Source: Salvia splendens | Lineage: Eukaryota > Streptophyta > Magnoliopsida > Lamiales > Lamiaceae | Assembly: GCF_004379255.2 (NCBI RefSeq) | Contig: NC_056051.1 | Coordinates: forward strand, 2,506,062-2,570,061 | Direction: 5' to 3' | Length of the DNA stretch: 64,000 bases | Shown here: piece by piece, positions 49,777 to 61,168 of the stretch | Layout of the letters: every line of letters starts with the position of its first letter | Position numbering within the stretch: the stretch's first letter is position 1 | The notes under the pieces: model-generated | Databases searched by the model: none | Seen by the model: only the letters and a program-made list of their open reading frames with translations | Told to the model about the DNA's origin: nothing | Position numbers and translations under genes: made by a program

Positions 49777-50078
49777 ATCCAAGCCCCTTGGCCTAGCGGT
49801 CAAATAGGGCGCTTGGATACCGCATCCATTCTGAAGGTCACGAGTTCGACCTCTGGGAAGCACAACTTGGCGATTAATTTCCCCTGGGGGTGATGGGTTC
49901 ACTAGCCATGTACCAGCCATGTACCAGGCCTGGGGTTGGCAAGTGGACTCGTTTGTACCCATCCAAGACAACGAAGCGCAGCTCGGTGGTAAAACGCTTC
50001 ACCTCTGACCGTTAGGTCGGGGGTCCGAGTCACCTCGGGGGTAGATGGGGAACCATCGTTGATCCACCTTAAAAAAAA
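49777..50078 (+). mobile_element. Dimeric tRNA-derived SINE with 16-bp target duplication
   Basis: Two tRNA-like units lie in tandem. Unit one has an A box (TGGCCTAGCGGTC) and B box (CGAGTTCGACC). Unit two has an A box (GCTCGGTGGTAAAACGC) and B box (GGGGGTCCGAGTC). The element ends in a run of nine A and is flanked by ACCTAACATCTCAAGA at 49761-49776 and 50079-50094. These are the features of a Pol III-transcribed SINE. No protein is encoded. Confidence 0.88.
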
Positions 50079-50094
50079 ACCTAACATCTCAAGA

Positions 50095-51075
50095 CTAAAA
50101 TTCTAAGACCTAACATTTCAAGAATAAATGGAGAATGCAAGAAATAAATAAGAAATTTAATAAATACTACTAGTAATTTTTTTAGCATGTACTTCCTCTG
50201 TCCCACTCTAATTAACATATTTTTCTTTTTGAATGTCCTATTCTAAGTGACATATTTCTATAGTATTTTTTTCACTCTCTTACTCTATTTTCTCTATTTT
50301 CTCTATATAAAATCTCGTGACGAATTAGAAATGTCCCACCTAGAGTGGACGGTGGGTGTATTGGAAAATGCAAACTACATTTTCTAAAAGAGTTGTTTTT
50401 ACTCTTTTCAAACAATACCTAAAACAATGATTCGCCCCATTACCAAATCATTTCATTGACATGCTAAACTACAATTTTGGTTTTAGTGTCCAAGGGAGTT
50501 TATGTATACTTCATTTCTAGACACATTGGGTGATAATAACATGGGTACAACAGATCGATTAACTTTGTTTACACATAATTTTCAAAGTCCATTCAAATTT
50601 CCATCGTTACCTCAACTTTCAATTGATTGTCGCGTTAATTATTTTCTAGTCAAAACTCAACATTTACTTCTATGAATATTTCCAAAATTGTTTTTTCTAA
50701 TACTATATTTTATAGGCTGTTGAATGCTGACGATGTTAACAGCATTATTTGGTTGTATTTTTTATGAAAAAAGTTGACTAGGGAATATGCGTAACGTGAT
50801 ATTGGTGATATTCCATTAAAAATCCAACTCTAATTCAAGGTTATCCATTTAATTAGACAAAGATCGCCATGTTTGAATATGTCTCCTAAGTTAATTATAT
50901 TTTATAATCTGTTCGAATTATTTTTTTAGGCTTGCTTCGTAAATTTCGAAAAGATTGTGTTTGGAAGACGATGGATATAAATTATTGAACTGAACTTCTT
51001 TTTGAATTCAAAACATTCAATAAACCATTAAATCATTAAAGTCTCCCAAACTCAACATTGCCAAATTTATGGGCT
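50095..51075. other. AT-rich intergenic DNA
   Basis: Nearly 1 kb without a gene. It contains a worn MITE (50192-50358; left TTCCTCTGTCCCACTC, right GAGTGGACGGTGGG, TA outside). The remainder is AT-rich with no clear structure. Confidence 0.5.
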
Positions 51076-51334
51076 TAAGAGCATCTGTAACGCGGCGGGC
51101 CGGGCCGGGCCGCAAGTCGCGAGTCCCGGCCCGTCCCATGCGTTACACGGAGGAGAGTCACGCCCCAGGCCGGTCCCGGGGCCGCGTTCCCGGCCTGGCA
51201 AGCGTCCCGCGTCCCGGCCTGGGACGGCGTTGCACGGTGACGGGCCGCAACTGGCGAGTCCCGGCCCAGCGTTACAGGCTCCTCAGGCAGGGCCGCAACC
51301 GATTTTTTTTTTTTTTTAATTCGAAATTTTTTTC

Positions 51335-51342
51335 TATAAATA
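51335..51342 (+). promoter_or_regulatory. TATA box of the Harbinger transposase gene
   Basis: TATAAATA occurs 67 nt upstream of the transposase ATG, a plausible core promoter position. Confidence 0.55.
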
Positions 51343-51408
51343 CTACTCCATTTTCATACACATTCAACTTCACATTCAACTTCAAATCTCTTCCTAGAAT
51401 TCGAAAAA

Positions 51409-52731
51409 ATGTCTCCTCGTCAAAGAATATTCGAAGATCAAATGTCCCGGTTGTTAGCAGAGGCGGTACCGGCAATCCAAGAAGAAATCAACAACGAAGT
51501 TGAACGTTACCAAGCTGCTATTCAAGCTTGGAACGAACAACAAACCCGGGTACCACGTACCCGGATGTATATTCACCGAGACCGTGAACAAGCTGCCTTG
51601 CGGCTTTTCACGGATTATTTCTCTAGAGATCCGCGATGTAGTGATCAGATGTTCCGTCGCCGGTTCCGGATGCGGAGGCCTTTGTTCCTACGCATTGTCA
51701 ACGCAGTTGTAGCTCGTGACCCGTATTTCTGCCAAACTACCGATGCTGTGGGCCGGGAAAGTATATCGACGTTGCAGAAATGCACGTCTGCCATTCGTCA
51801 ACTCGCTTACGGAACTACATCAGATATGTTCGATGAGTATCTCCATGTAAGCGAGCCTATTGGATGGGAGTCTCTCGCTAGATTCTGTCGGGCAGTCGTC
51901 GAAGCATTCAAGGATACGTACTTGAGAAAGCCAACGACCGACGACGTTATGAAGTTGGTCGACATGCACGAGCGGGCCCACGGCTTCCCGGGGATGCTTG
52001 GAAGCATCGACTGTATGCACTGGCAGTGGACGAATTGTCCAACGGCTTGGAGAGGACAATACACTAGCGGGCACAAGGGCACACATCCCACGACTGGGTT
52101 GGAGGCCGTTGCCGATTGCAGATTGTGGATCTGGCATGCCTACTTTGGTGTTGCGGGGTCCAACAACGACCTCAATGTGTTGAACGAGTCTTCATTGTTC
52201 AACGACTTGTGTGCTGGGCGAGCACCGAACGTAGAGTTCACGGCCAACCACCGTCGGTATAGTATGGGGTACTATCTGGCAGACGGGATCTACCCTCGAT
52301 GGCCCGTGTTCGTGAAGACTATCACAGCTCCGACAACCGATCGGAGGGCAATGTTTGCCCAAAGGCAAGAGGCGGCTCGGAAAGATGTCGAGCGTGCATT
52401 CGGAGTCCTCCAAGCGCGGTGTGCTGTCGTGAAGGGAGCGACCCGTGGTTGGCAGCGGTCAAACATCGCCGACACAATGTATGCATGTATCATAATGCAT
52501 AACATGATCGTTGAGGACGAGCAAGATAACGTCACTTTCTGGAGCGACGATCTGCTCGCCAGCACCGGGAGTAACTACGTTGTCACCAATCCGCCCGTGC
52601 AGGGCCTTCCTCCCGACATCCGCAATGTCATGACCCGTTCAGCTGTGATGCGCCAAGAGGAACAACACACTCGCCTCCAAGCCTATCTAATCGAAGAAAT
52701 TTGGACTCGCACCAACGTTTTCCAGCATTGA
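51409..52731 (+). CDS. Harbinger-type DDE transposase
   Basis: A single ORF of 440 residues from ATG 51409 to TGA at 52729-52731. The N-terminal part has a helix-turn-helix-like region (residues about 75-175: FRRRFRMRRPLFLRIV, then STLQKCTSAIRQLAYG). The DDE nuclease domain has GSIDCMHW (D201), SNNDLNVL (D254), LADGIYP (D292) and ERAFGVLQARC (E328), matching the DDE_Tnp_4/Harbinger family that cuts and inserts at TWA targets. No disruption is present, so the enzyme may be functional. The usual partner, a Myb/trihelix DNA-binding protein, is absent from this element. Confidence 0.93.
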   Translation: MSPRQRIFEDQMSRLLAEAVPAIQEEINNEVERYQAAIQAWNEQQTRVPRTRMYIHRDREQAALRLFTDYFSRDPRCSDQMFRRRFRMRRPLFLRIVNAVVARDPYFCQTTDAVGRESISTLQKCTSAIRQLAYGTTSDMFDEYLHVSEPIGWESLARFCRAVVEAFKDTYLRKPTTDDVMKLVDMHERAHGFPGMLGSIDCMHWQWTNCPTAWRGQYTSGHKGTHPTTGLEAVADCRLWIWHAYFGVAGSNNDLNVLNESSLFNDLCAGRAPNVEFTANHRRYSMGYYLADGIYPRWPVFVKTITAPTTDRRAMFAQRQEAARKDVERAFGVLQARCAVVKGATRGWQRSNIADTMYACIIMHNMIVEDEQDNVTFWSDDLLASTGSNYVVTNPPVQGLPPDIRNVMTRSAVMRQEEQHTRLQAYLIEEIWTRTNVFQH

Positions 52732-53007
52732 CGTTATGTTTTTATGTATTTTATTTTCAGTTTTAAAATTTATATGTTGTAATTTTGTAGTATTCGGTGA
52801 AATTAAATTTTCCGTGTATAAATTTTCGGCGTTTTTTATTTTACGTTCAAAATAGGTTGGAGTTGTGAATAGTGTCATTTATTAGTTGCGGCCCGAGTTG
52901 CGGCCTGCAGGGTTACAGCAGTTGGGGTCTGGGCCGCAACTGTAGAGGAATGATGACGTGGAGGGGACTAGGGGCCGGAAATGGGGATGGGGTTATTGAT
53001 GCCCTAA

Positions 53008-53320
53008 TAGCCAAAAAAAGGCCTAACATTTCATTGATATTTGGATAGTCATTTTTTAAACGTGTGGTCTTATTGATATTATAGTCAAATTGAATAAACG
53101 TATCCAAATACTTTCGATTAAAATTGGATGACACGATAATCATATGATCAAAAAGTTGTATGCCAATAAATTGTCTAATAATCAATTTAAAATGATGTTT
53201 TTGTTTTTGCTATTAAGCCAAATTAAACGGCCCTCCAGGTAACACTTGGGTCATGCCCATCCGATCAGTCCGGCTCGGCTCGGGTCCGACAAGACCCGAT
53301 TTAATATATTTTAAAGATAA
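53008..53320. other. Spacer between two transposon blocks
   Basis: AT-rich intergenic DNA with a short GC-rich patch (about 53255-53300). No feature identified. Confidence 0.4.
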
Positions 53321-53787
53321 TTTTGGTCATAAACATAAGACTAAAATATGAATTTGGTTCAAAACATTAACTTTTTGAAAAACATGTCCATAACAAATGA
53401 TTTTTTTGTCGGAATGGTCCTTTTTTGACTGTTCCATCAAAAAAGCTAACGGTCATGCCACTGTGTAATTAGCGATGACTATTAGTTTTTTGACTGAACC
53501 GTCATAAAAAAGACTACTTCGGAGAACTTTCATTTGTTATGGACTTGTTTTTCAAAAAGCAAGGGTGTACACAATAATTAAGGCCATGGCCATGGCCAAG
53601 TCCAAGCCACAAAAACTTGGCCAGGGCCACAAAAAACTTATCCACCCTAATAGTGGACAAGCCCAAGCCACAAATTAATTATTTTTTTCTTTCTTAGTAT
53701 ATTTTAATTTAACTAGAATAAAAATTATCGGACTATAATAATTTAAAAATATATATAATTTAATTAAAAAAAATTAAAACCAATTCT

Positions 53788-54936
53788 TCATTGTATTCTA
53801 GAAAGGGGAAAATTATACAACGAAAATTTTATAAAAACACAAAAAAAACACCGCCACCGCCGCTTCTTCTTCACCAGCTTCATCGCCGCCGCCGCAGCTT
53901 CGCTGAACCCCAACTTCGACCTTAGCCTCAGTATGAGCTCGTAGTATATCCCCTTGGTGACCGGGTCGGTCGACTTCTCGTATAAGGTCAAGTTCTCCTG
54001 AAGTTGCTTTATCATCTGCACCTCCAGGGTATTGCTCAACGCCACCGGCCGCGATGCAGACGCGCCTTCAGCAGAGAGTTGGGAGGCAGATCTAGCTTCT
54101 CGGATTGCGGACAGCTGGCCCTGTGGACATAGGCGCCTGGAGAGTGTCGAGGGGGTTCCCCCGAAACATCATCGTTGAGCTCAAAGGTATGTGAGCCGCT
54201 ACTACTGCTGTAGTTGCCGACGACGCCGAGTCTTGTCCGCTTCGCACCAGGAGCACGCTCTTCCTCGCAAATGGCTTTGAATTTATAGAGTCCCGGAGAA
54301 CGAGGAATTCATCCCAGTAGCCGAACTTGGGCCACCCTTCAGTATTGAACAACTGAAACGAAAAGGCTTTTATGTCGGCTTCGCTGCGACAGCTCTCAAC
54401 AGAGCGGAGTTGGTTGTCGTATATGCCAATGAACCTCTTGAGGGCTCTAGTGATCCTGCTGAACTTCTTCAGGATCTGGTCGTGTGAACGCTCGGCGCTG
54501 CCTCGCGGTTTGAATCCGTTGTACACCGCCAGGACGCGCTTCCAGAAGCATATGTCGGCCTGATCCGTACTAACTACGACATCCGTTGTGACCGCGTCCC
54601 AGGCCCTGAAAAATAGCAACAGACTCCGCCGTTTTGTAGTACGACCCCGTCGATCGCCACCGCTGCCACTGCCAACGCTACTGCAGGCGGCCGCCGCCGC
54701 TTTGCTGCCGGCGCCTCGCCCAAAGCCGTTGCTTCGCCTCCCCCGCCGTTGCCGCGTTTCCCACCGCTGCCTCTCCTCGTCTCCACATGTCCGAACGTCG
54801 GGGTCTCCGGTGTCCCCATCAACTGCTCCCATGTGAATCTATCAGATTCAGACAGAGGAGATTGGGTGGACTGGAATTGTGTGGATTGGAATGGCTGAGA
54901 AGGGGTGTTAGGACGCAGATAGTTGATCGCGTCCAT
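53788..54936 (-). pseudogene. Harbinger Myb/trihelix-like accessory gene, frameshifted
   Basis: On the minus strand an open frame starting at 54936 (MDAINYLRPNTPSQPFQ) gives way to a second frame (54092-54832) with AWDAVTTDVVVSTDQAD, FWKRVLAVYN and ILKKFSRITRALKRFIGIY. A third frame (to 53788) has TLEVQMIKQLQENLTLYEKS. Together these follow the order of plant Harbinger ORF1 proteins: low-complexity start, SANT/Myb-like DNA-binding helices with W-spaced motifs, and a coiled C-terminus. The frame changes make it a pseudogene, or a gene with introns I could not place. Such proteins guide the nuclease to the element ends. Confidence 0.65.
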
Positions 54937-55621
54937 GTTGGGCCGCTAGTCACCGAACCCTAATAGGGGACGACCCACGTTCCTCTACTGCTGATGAGAG
55001 GAGGACTGGCCCTATATTGGGGTGTCTGTTGCCACGACGGTGGCAATTGCAGACTCCATATCTGGGTTGGAGGGGGGTGGGATTCGATCTCCAGGGTTGG
55101 GAAGTTGGAAAGTTGCCGTATCCCGATTCTCCATAGCCGGGTGAATCATTATCTCCACCTTGCATTTTAAGAATATAAAAAATATAGAGAATGAAAATTA
55201 GGGTGTAAAATGTGATGTGAAAATGTGTGGAATGGGGTATTTATAGAAAATTTTTGAAAATATTAAAAAAATAAAAAAATTCGCAACTTGGGCGGAGGCG
55301 CGACTCTCGGCCGCCATAATAGGGCGCCGCGGCTCGCGCCCAAGAGCCTCGGCCAAGCTGTCTCCGTGGCGCGCCCATGGGTGCCCCCCGCCGCGGCTCT
55401 CCCTTTCCCCAGCTATAGGTAGTCATGCCCACGGTTCCAAAACCGGCGGTTCTGGTTCGGAACCGCCGGTTCCGGTTTGGTCGAAGTCGGAACCGGAACC
55501 AGAACCGACCCGTGAGTCTATTTCACGGTTCCGGTTCCGGATCGGAACCGCCGGTTTTCCGGCGGTTTACACGGTTCTGGTTCAAAAACTGGCGGTTTCG
55601 CGGTTCGAGATTTTTTTTTAA

Positions 55622-55975
55622 ATTTGATATTTGTACTTATACAATAAATTGGAACAAGACAATGGATAATTTAAATTGAAATAAGACGAATACAGTGAAA
55701 ATGGTATTAATTTTACTGAATTTGAGTTGTAGCGGACAACGATACATTACAATTTATAATACATATACAAGTATACAACATACAATAATGTAATATAAAT
55801 TTGAAATTTGGACTTATACAATAAATTGGAACAAGACAATGGATAATTTAAATTGAAATAAGACGAATAAGGTGAAAATGATATCAATTTTATTGAATTT
55901 GAGTTGTAACGGACAACGATACATTACAATTTACAATACATATACAAGTATACAACATACAACAATGTAATATAA
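55622..55975. repeat. Two tandem 177-bp repeats inside the hAT element
   Basis: The block containing CTTATACAATAAATTGGAAC at 55636 recurs at 55813 with about 95 percent similarity by eye. It lies between the left subterminal repeats and the transposase 3' end. Confidence 0.88.
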
Positions 55976-56187
55976 TTTACAAAATAAAAAAAACATGAAA
56001 TGGGGGGGAAAAAATTGAAAAGGGCTTGAGCTCAACTTAAACTTTCAAAGTTAAACTTTTCAAATTTAAGTTGAGATGCCTACGTATCCACAATTTTATT
56101 GAGGAATCAAAGCCCACGTAGTTCTCTTACCTTGCTTACCTTTTTGGTCGGCCGTGCTCGCCATTCACCGCCCCCGTCAAGTCATTG

Positions 56188-58658
56188 CTATTGTTGAGTG
56201 CTCGCGCTTCTGACCTCGTCATCGCCATCAGAGGAAAATTCTTCACCATCACTCTCTACACGGAAGTCGAAATCCGGCTCTTGTGCTCTCATGTCCGCCT
56301 TTGCCCAATCATCATGTAACATAGTGACTTCCATGTTCTTGGCAGAGAGATTGCTCCTTTTGTCGTCTAGGACACAACCGCCGACACTAAAAGCTTGCTC
56401 AACGGCGACGGTGGAAGCGGGAACGACGAAAATCTCCTTAGCCATGATGGATAGTATCGGAAACTCTTTGTCATGTGTTCCCCACCAATTAAGGATGTCA
56501 ATTTGTTGAGTAGGAGGACCTGCATCTTGAAAATAGAGAGCGATTCCAAATATATATCTAACTCACTAGTCGCTCTAGTCCTATTGGTTGTAGTACCGTA
56601 TAGATCTTGCAATTGTGATACTACGTCTGGATCAATCATGACATTGCTAAAATCCCCGCCACCAAAATCAAATGTGGAAGGACTAGGAGGAGCACGTACC
56701 TGGTGAGCGGTGTTATAGCGCATTTCATATTCCGCATAGAGAGCACGAAGTGCACTATCTAACCTTAGTTTGATTTCATCAACATCCGGAATATTTAGTT
56801 CGAAGCATTCTCCTCTTGTCAAGCCCATTTCGCGGAGCTGAGAAAAATCCAAATCGTGCAAACAACCATAGTACATGTCTAAAATTTTATAAACACCATG
56901 CAACTTCCACTTTGGATCCAAGCATTTTGTAATAAAAAACACATTTGGAATACGGGCAAAATATTTTAACCACTTTTCAACCATATAAAACAAAATTGCC
57001 CTCAACTCAATGAATTGAGTATTTTTCACACATGTCTTAAAACCAATTGCCACATACATGCAATGCTCCAAAACGTGCACATAAGTAGGATAATAAACAC
57101 CGGATAACTCAACAGTGGCTTTTTTGAAAGCGCGGAATAATCGAAACAAATCCATGCTGTGGTCCCAACAAGCGGGTATCAAAAGCAAATAAGAAGGAAC
57201 ATGAGGACCAGTTCTAAAAAAATCACACAAATATTCAATGTGGTTCAAAGTCGACTCCAACATATCATACGTCGAGTTCCAACTAGCTGAAACATCCAAA
57301 CGAAAGTTGGTGTACCTGCATTGTTTCATAACGGCAAATCTAGATGTACCAAACATTTCAAAATATTTGCCATCAATAACAGGAGAACATGCACTTATTA
57401 GTTCATCTATGCTAGCAGTGTTAGCGCTAGCATTATCAAAACCAATGGAAAAAATTTTATTGATCAATTGAAATTCATTCAAAACTTGAATGATCAATTG
57501 AGCAATTGCTTGTGCAGTGTGTGGTGCGGGAAATTCCCGAAATGCAATCAAACGTTTGTTTAAAGTCCAACTGTGATCAACGAAATGCACAGTGATGCCC
57601 ATATACGAATTTTTGCAAAAACAATCAGTCCACACATCAGAGCAAATAGAAACTTTATGCCATAAGTTAATAATAAACGTACCTAATTGCGCCTTCTTTT
57701 CCATGCATTGTCGAACAACGGCTCGAGTCATTGAAGTTCGACTCAATTTTCTTGCAGCGGCATTATAAACTTGTCGCATACTCAACTCAAAAGCATCGTT
57801 ATCAAAAGCATTGAATGGAAAATGTTTCATAACGGCAAATCTAGACGTCACATTAAGAGCATTTTTGTGATCATATTTCAAAAGAGTATTGCTACACATA
57901 CCTGATGTTTGGGATGAACCCGTCCCACTCCCGGTCCCGACTCCATGTTGAACGTTGAGTTGAGTTTAGGTTGGAGCGATACCCAACTCGACCGGATGCG
58001 CTTTCTCCATGTGAAGGGTAATTGTACCGTATCCTCCACCCCTTCGGAATGTGTATACGTTTTTGCAATAGTTGCAATACACATTATAAGTGTCAGGATC
58101 GTTACTATCTTCTACCTTCTTGAAATGTTTCACCATGATGTTTGAGGTTAAAGACCTTTGAACTGGTCTAGGGGGTTGAGGAGGGTGTCCACGGCCACGA
58201 CTACGGCCACGACGACTCCTTGGTGGTGGTGGGGGTGGCATTTCTTGAACCTCTTCTACCTCCTCCCCCTCCTCCTCGTCGTCATCATCATCATCATCGT
58301 CGTCTTCATCAAGATTCATAGGGGTTGGAATTTGTTGAGAATAGGCACCGCGACCGGGAGCACCACTACAGGTACCAACATAAGCATCGCCTTGGGATTG
58401 AGAGCGAGAGAGAGCAATACCATGTGCCACATCTTGCTCTTCTTGAGTCTACAAAATAATATTTGTATTGTAAATATCAAATAAAATTATGAACAATAAT
58501 GTAATGTAATTCAAAATTAATTAAATTAGTAGATACTAAATATTAACATGCCACACATCCATGTTCATTTGAGAAATCTCATCAATAACGGATCTCCGAG
58601 ATGGACTCTTGGACTTTCCCTTTCCCTTATCAACATGACCTTCTCGGGATGAAGACAT
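56188..58658 (-). pseudogene. hAT-family transposase with BED zinc finger, inactivated
   Basis: The gene starts at ATG 58658 (MSSSREGHVDKGKGK), with an intron around 58450-58547. The second exon has an acidic stretch and a BED-type C2H2 finger (YCNYCKN...TLHMEKAH). The nuclease region follows with CSDVWTD, GFDNASAN and a WNSTYDML block. The C-terminal dimerisation domain (MAKEIFVVPASTVAVEQAFS) is present. Two lesions are visible: an in-frame TAA at 57966-57968 and a one-base frame loss near 56530, after which the C-terminal domain is read in another frame. A short stretch (TSRFAVMK) occurs twice, at 57835 and 57331, where the second replaces the expected cysteine-rich part of the family, so an internal rearrangement is likely. 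Confidence 0.8.
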
Positions 58659-59543
58659 CTTGATATGTAGAAATGTAGAAATATGAAATAATATATATTT
58701 TTTTTGTTTTAGCAATTGAGAAAGAAAGACAACTTATAGAACTACGAGAACAAGTATAAGTGTATAACAATGCGTAATAAGAGTAGAACAAGTAATTAAA
58801 TGGAAGCACAATAGCACAATTGAGAAATTAGAGACAAAGAGAGAGAATTGGGAGATTGAAGAGAGAAACTCTTATTAACACAAGAGTGGGGTGAATGTAA
58901 ATGAGGATAGATGGGGGTATTTATAGATAAAAATGGGGGGAAAATGGAAGAATTCGAATTTGAAATATGATTTTTTTTTTTGAATTTTCGGAAAACCGCC
59001 GGTTTCCGGGACAAAACCGCCTGAATCGCCGGTTTCAGGAACAAAACCTCCGGTTTGGTCAACAAACCGTCTGCCAAAAGTTGCGCCATGTCGCCTCGTG
59101 TCCCGCGCCGCCACCGAAAGCCACTGAACCGGCGGTTAACCGCCGGTTTCCGGTCCAAAAACCGTCGGAACCGGTCGGTTTTGCCGCCTGAAAAGTTGCC
59201 CCTCGGCCCCACCCTGACGCCTTGTTTTACGTGCCCGAATTGCGACGGTTCCGGTTAACCGGCGGTTCCGAACCGTCCCGAACCGCCGGTTCGGTGACGG
59301 TTCCGGTTCAAAAAATCATGAACCTGAACCGGACCACGACCCGAATTGCGACGGTTCCGGTTCGATAAAATTGCCACAGTTCCGGTTCGGAACCGGAACC
59401 GCCCGGTTAACCGCTGGAACCGGAACCGGTGGGCATCTCTGGCTATAGGGAGCGGCGACCCAACCACCCCTTGCCTGGGAGCCGCGGCTCCCTTATTGTG
59501 GATACTCTAAACGTTTTAGACCAAATTCATATTTTGGTCATAG

Positions 59544-61168
59544 GGAATGGCTGGGTTCCGAGCTATGGGATGGGTTTGGCGAGGCCCAAGACAACCTGAC
59601 TGGTGGCATTGTGGGCACATGCTAATCGGATAATTGATCTTATTTTTTATGGTATAAATATGAAGCTTTCGTGTTCCAAGCAAGTGCTAGTGGCAAGTGT
59701 CTTAAGATATCTATTAGATTTTCTATACAAAACTTAGGAATCGGAAACAAATTATAATTGTATGTTCATGTAATTTAAATCTATGTTCAAACATTGTTGG
59801 AGGGTAAAAACACAATAGGGATGGGGCCCTTTTAGTTTCGGTTATGGTAGATTAATATTGAGTTGAATCTGTACCTTTTCTTTTTAGGTCAACAGAAATC
59901 AATTGAAAAGAATATACTATTATATTTTACTAATGCTTATGATTAGTTCACTTTATTACAGATCATTTGAAGATTATCGTATACTTATATGGGGGCTATT
60001 TTGTTTTTCAGTCGTTAAAAGAAGAAAAAAATTGTAAAAGATTAATTTTGTCCCATTCTTTAGGATGTCTACATAAAAATGTTTTATCATTTAAAACATC
60101 ATCATTTGGTACTACCCACCACTTTATTTTTAGAATTTAAGATATTAAAAAAAACAAGATGATCAAAACATTGAAGCAATAATTATCAGGTCAATATTCT
60201 GATCGCTGAAATTTTTACTTACTTCTAACATTATATTCTAAATACATATAAACACAATATTATCCAGTGAAATTGGTCCAATTGTTTAGAGACGATAACA
60301 TAAAAAATCATAATTTCAAACGTGTAACTTTTTCTTTCAAAAAAAGCTACCAACCCTTTTAAGCTAAGGCACTAGAGTAGACTTATTATCTTAGAAAAAC
60401 ACAACACATATATAACAAAAAATATAATCGAATTAATAGTAAGAACCATATTCATGAAGAAAACTATCGATGCAAAAAATCAAGATTTGTTCATGTATTA
60501 GTAAAATAGTTCATTTTATATAGTTACGCATCTGAAAACTTGTGTGTGCGAGTGCGATGTGCGAGTGCGATATTAATTCTAAATCCACAATTATATTTCT
60601 TTATTTCTACATTTGAGTATCGTATTTATTTCTCTCATCTTCATTTAATTGGCCACCTATTATTTTGAACAAAACACTAAATGTCCAACTAAATTAATCA
60701 ATCAATACCAAAATAATGTATTATTTTCAAATCAAACGCCACCCAAACACAACAAATCCACTCTAAATTAATGAATGATTAGTGACACAAAATTCCAAAA
60801 AAAGTGAATTAATTTATCACTCAAGGAACTAAAAAAAAAGGAATCCATTTCCCCAAAAACATTCCAAATAGTAAAATCAGGTTGGCAGCGAAGACGAAGA
60901 CCCCTAAACTATTTCAAAATCCCTAAAAAACCCCAATCTTAAATTGGCTGCATTTTCAAATTCAACCTTCTCTAATAATTACGCCCAAAAACAGAGAGCA
61001 AAAAAGGGTGTGAGCACACAATTAATTACAGCTAAAAGTTTCCCACTCCCACCATCGCCACTGCTGTGCGTTTTCGTGAGATGAGCAGACTGTCCAAGTT
61101 TGAAATCTTCGATTCGCTTCCGGCGTAGCTCCGTTGCAATTTTTTTTTCTGGTTCGGTTTTGTGCTGA
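59544..61168. other. AT-rich intergenic DNA and promoter of the acyltransferase gene
   Basis: About 1.6 kb without a gene. A short GTGCGAGTGCGATGTGCGAG duplication is at about 60545-60570. From about 60890 the sequence turns into a leader-like region preceding the ATG at 61169. Confidence 0.5.

Larger units (their letters stand above)
51079..53004 (+). mobile_element. PIF/Harbinger transposon with intact transposase
   Basis: Ends GAGCATCTGTAACGC and the complementary GGGGTTATTGATGCCC form about 15-bp imperfect inverted repeats. A 3-bp TAA duplication lies outside (51076-51078 and 53005-53007). Subterminal regions are GC-rich (GGGCCGGGCCGGGCCGC on the left). The 1926-bp element holds only the nuclease ORF, without the Myb-like second gene usual for this superfamily. 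Confidence 0.88.
55420..59441 (-). mobile_element. hAT transposon with 8-bp target duplication
   Basis: The ends TAGTCATGCCCAC and GTGGGCATCTCTG are imperfect inverted repeats, flanked by an exact 8-bp duplication GCTATAGG (55412-55419 and 59442-59449). Both subterminal regions are packed with GGTTCCGGTT/AACCGGAACC motifs, probable transposase-binding sites. It spans 4022 bp and contains a BED-finger transposase gene that is now broken. Confidence 0.92.
53563..59507 (-). mobile_element. Harbinger-like element, split by the hAT insertion
   Basis: The right end GATACTC preceded by CTTATTGTG gives, on the other strand, GAGTATCCACAATAAGG. The left end GGGTGTACACAATAATTAAGG is an imperfect partner. 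The right flank is TAA (59508-59510) and the left flank CAA (53560-53562), consistent with a mutated 3-bp duplication. It contains a Myb-like ORF remnant (53788-54936) and no nuclease ORF. The part right of the hAT copy is only 59450-59507. Confidence 0.6.
53321..59543. mobile_element. Palindromic MITE, split by a nested Harbinger and hAT insertion
   Basis: The left arm (53321-53400: TTTTGGTCATAAACATAAGA, then TATGAATTTGG, then AACATGTCCATAACAAATGA) is complementary to two pieces: 53529-53562 (TTCATTTGTTATGGACTTG) and 59511-59543 (CCAAATTCATATTTTGGTCA). Removing 53563-59510 restores a continuous right arm. No coding sequence belongs to it and the outer ends are approximate. Confidence 0.65.

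Noticed and set aside
49780..49870. Functional tRNA gene
   Set aside because: The A and B boxes are present, but the cloverleaf is not convincing, and the unit is part of a SINE with A-tail and target duplication.
58158..58484. Plus-strand open frame opposite the hAT transposase
   Set aside because: It is the reverse of the acidic and Pro/Arg-rich low-complexity part of the transposase.
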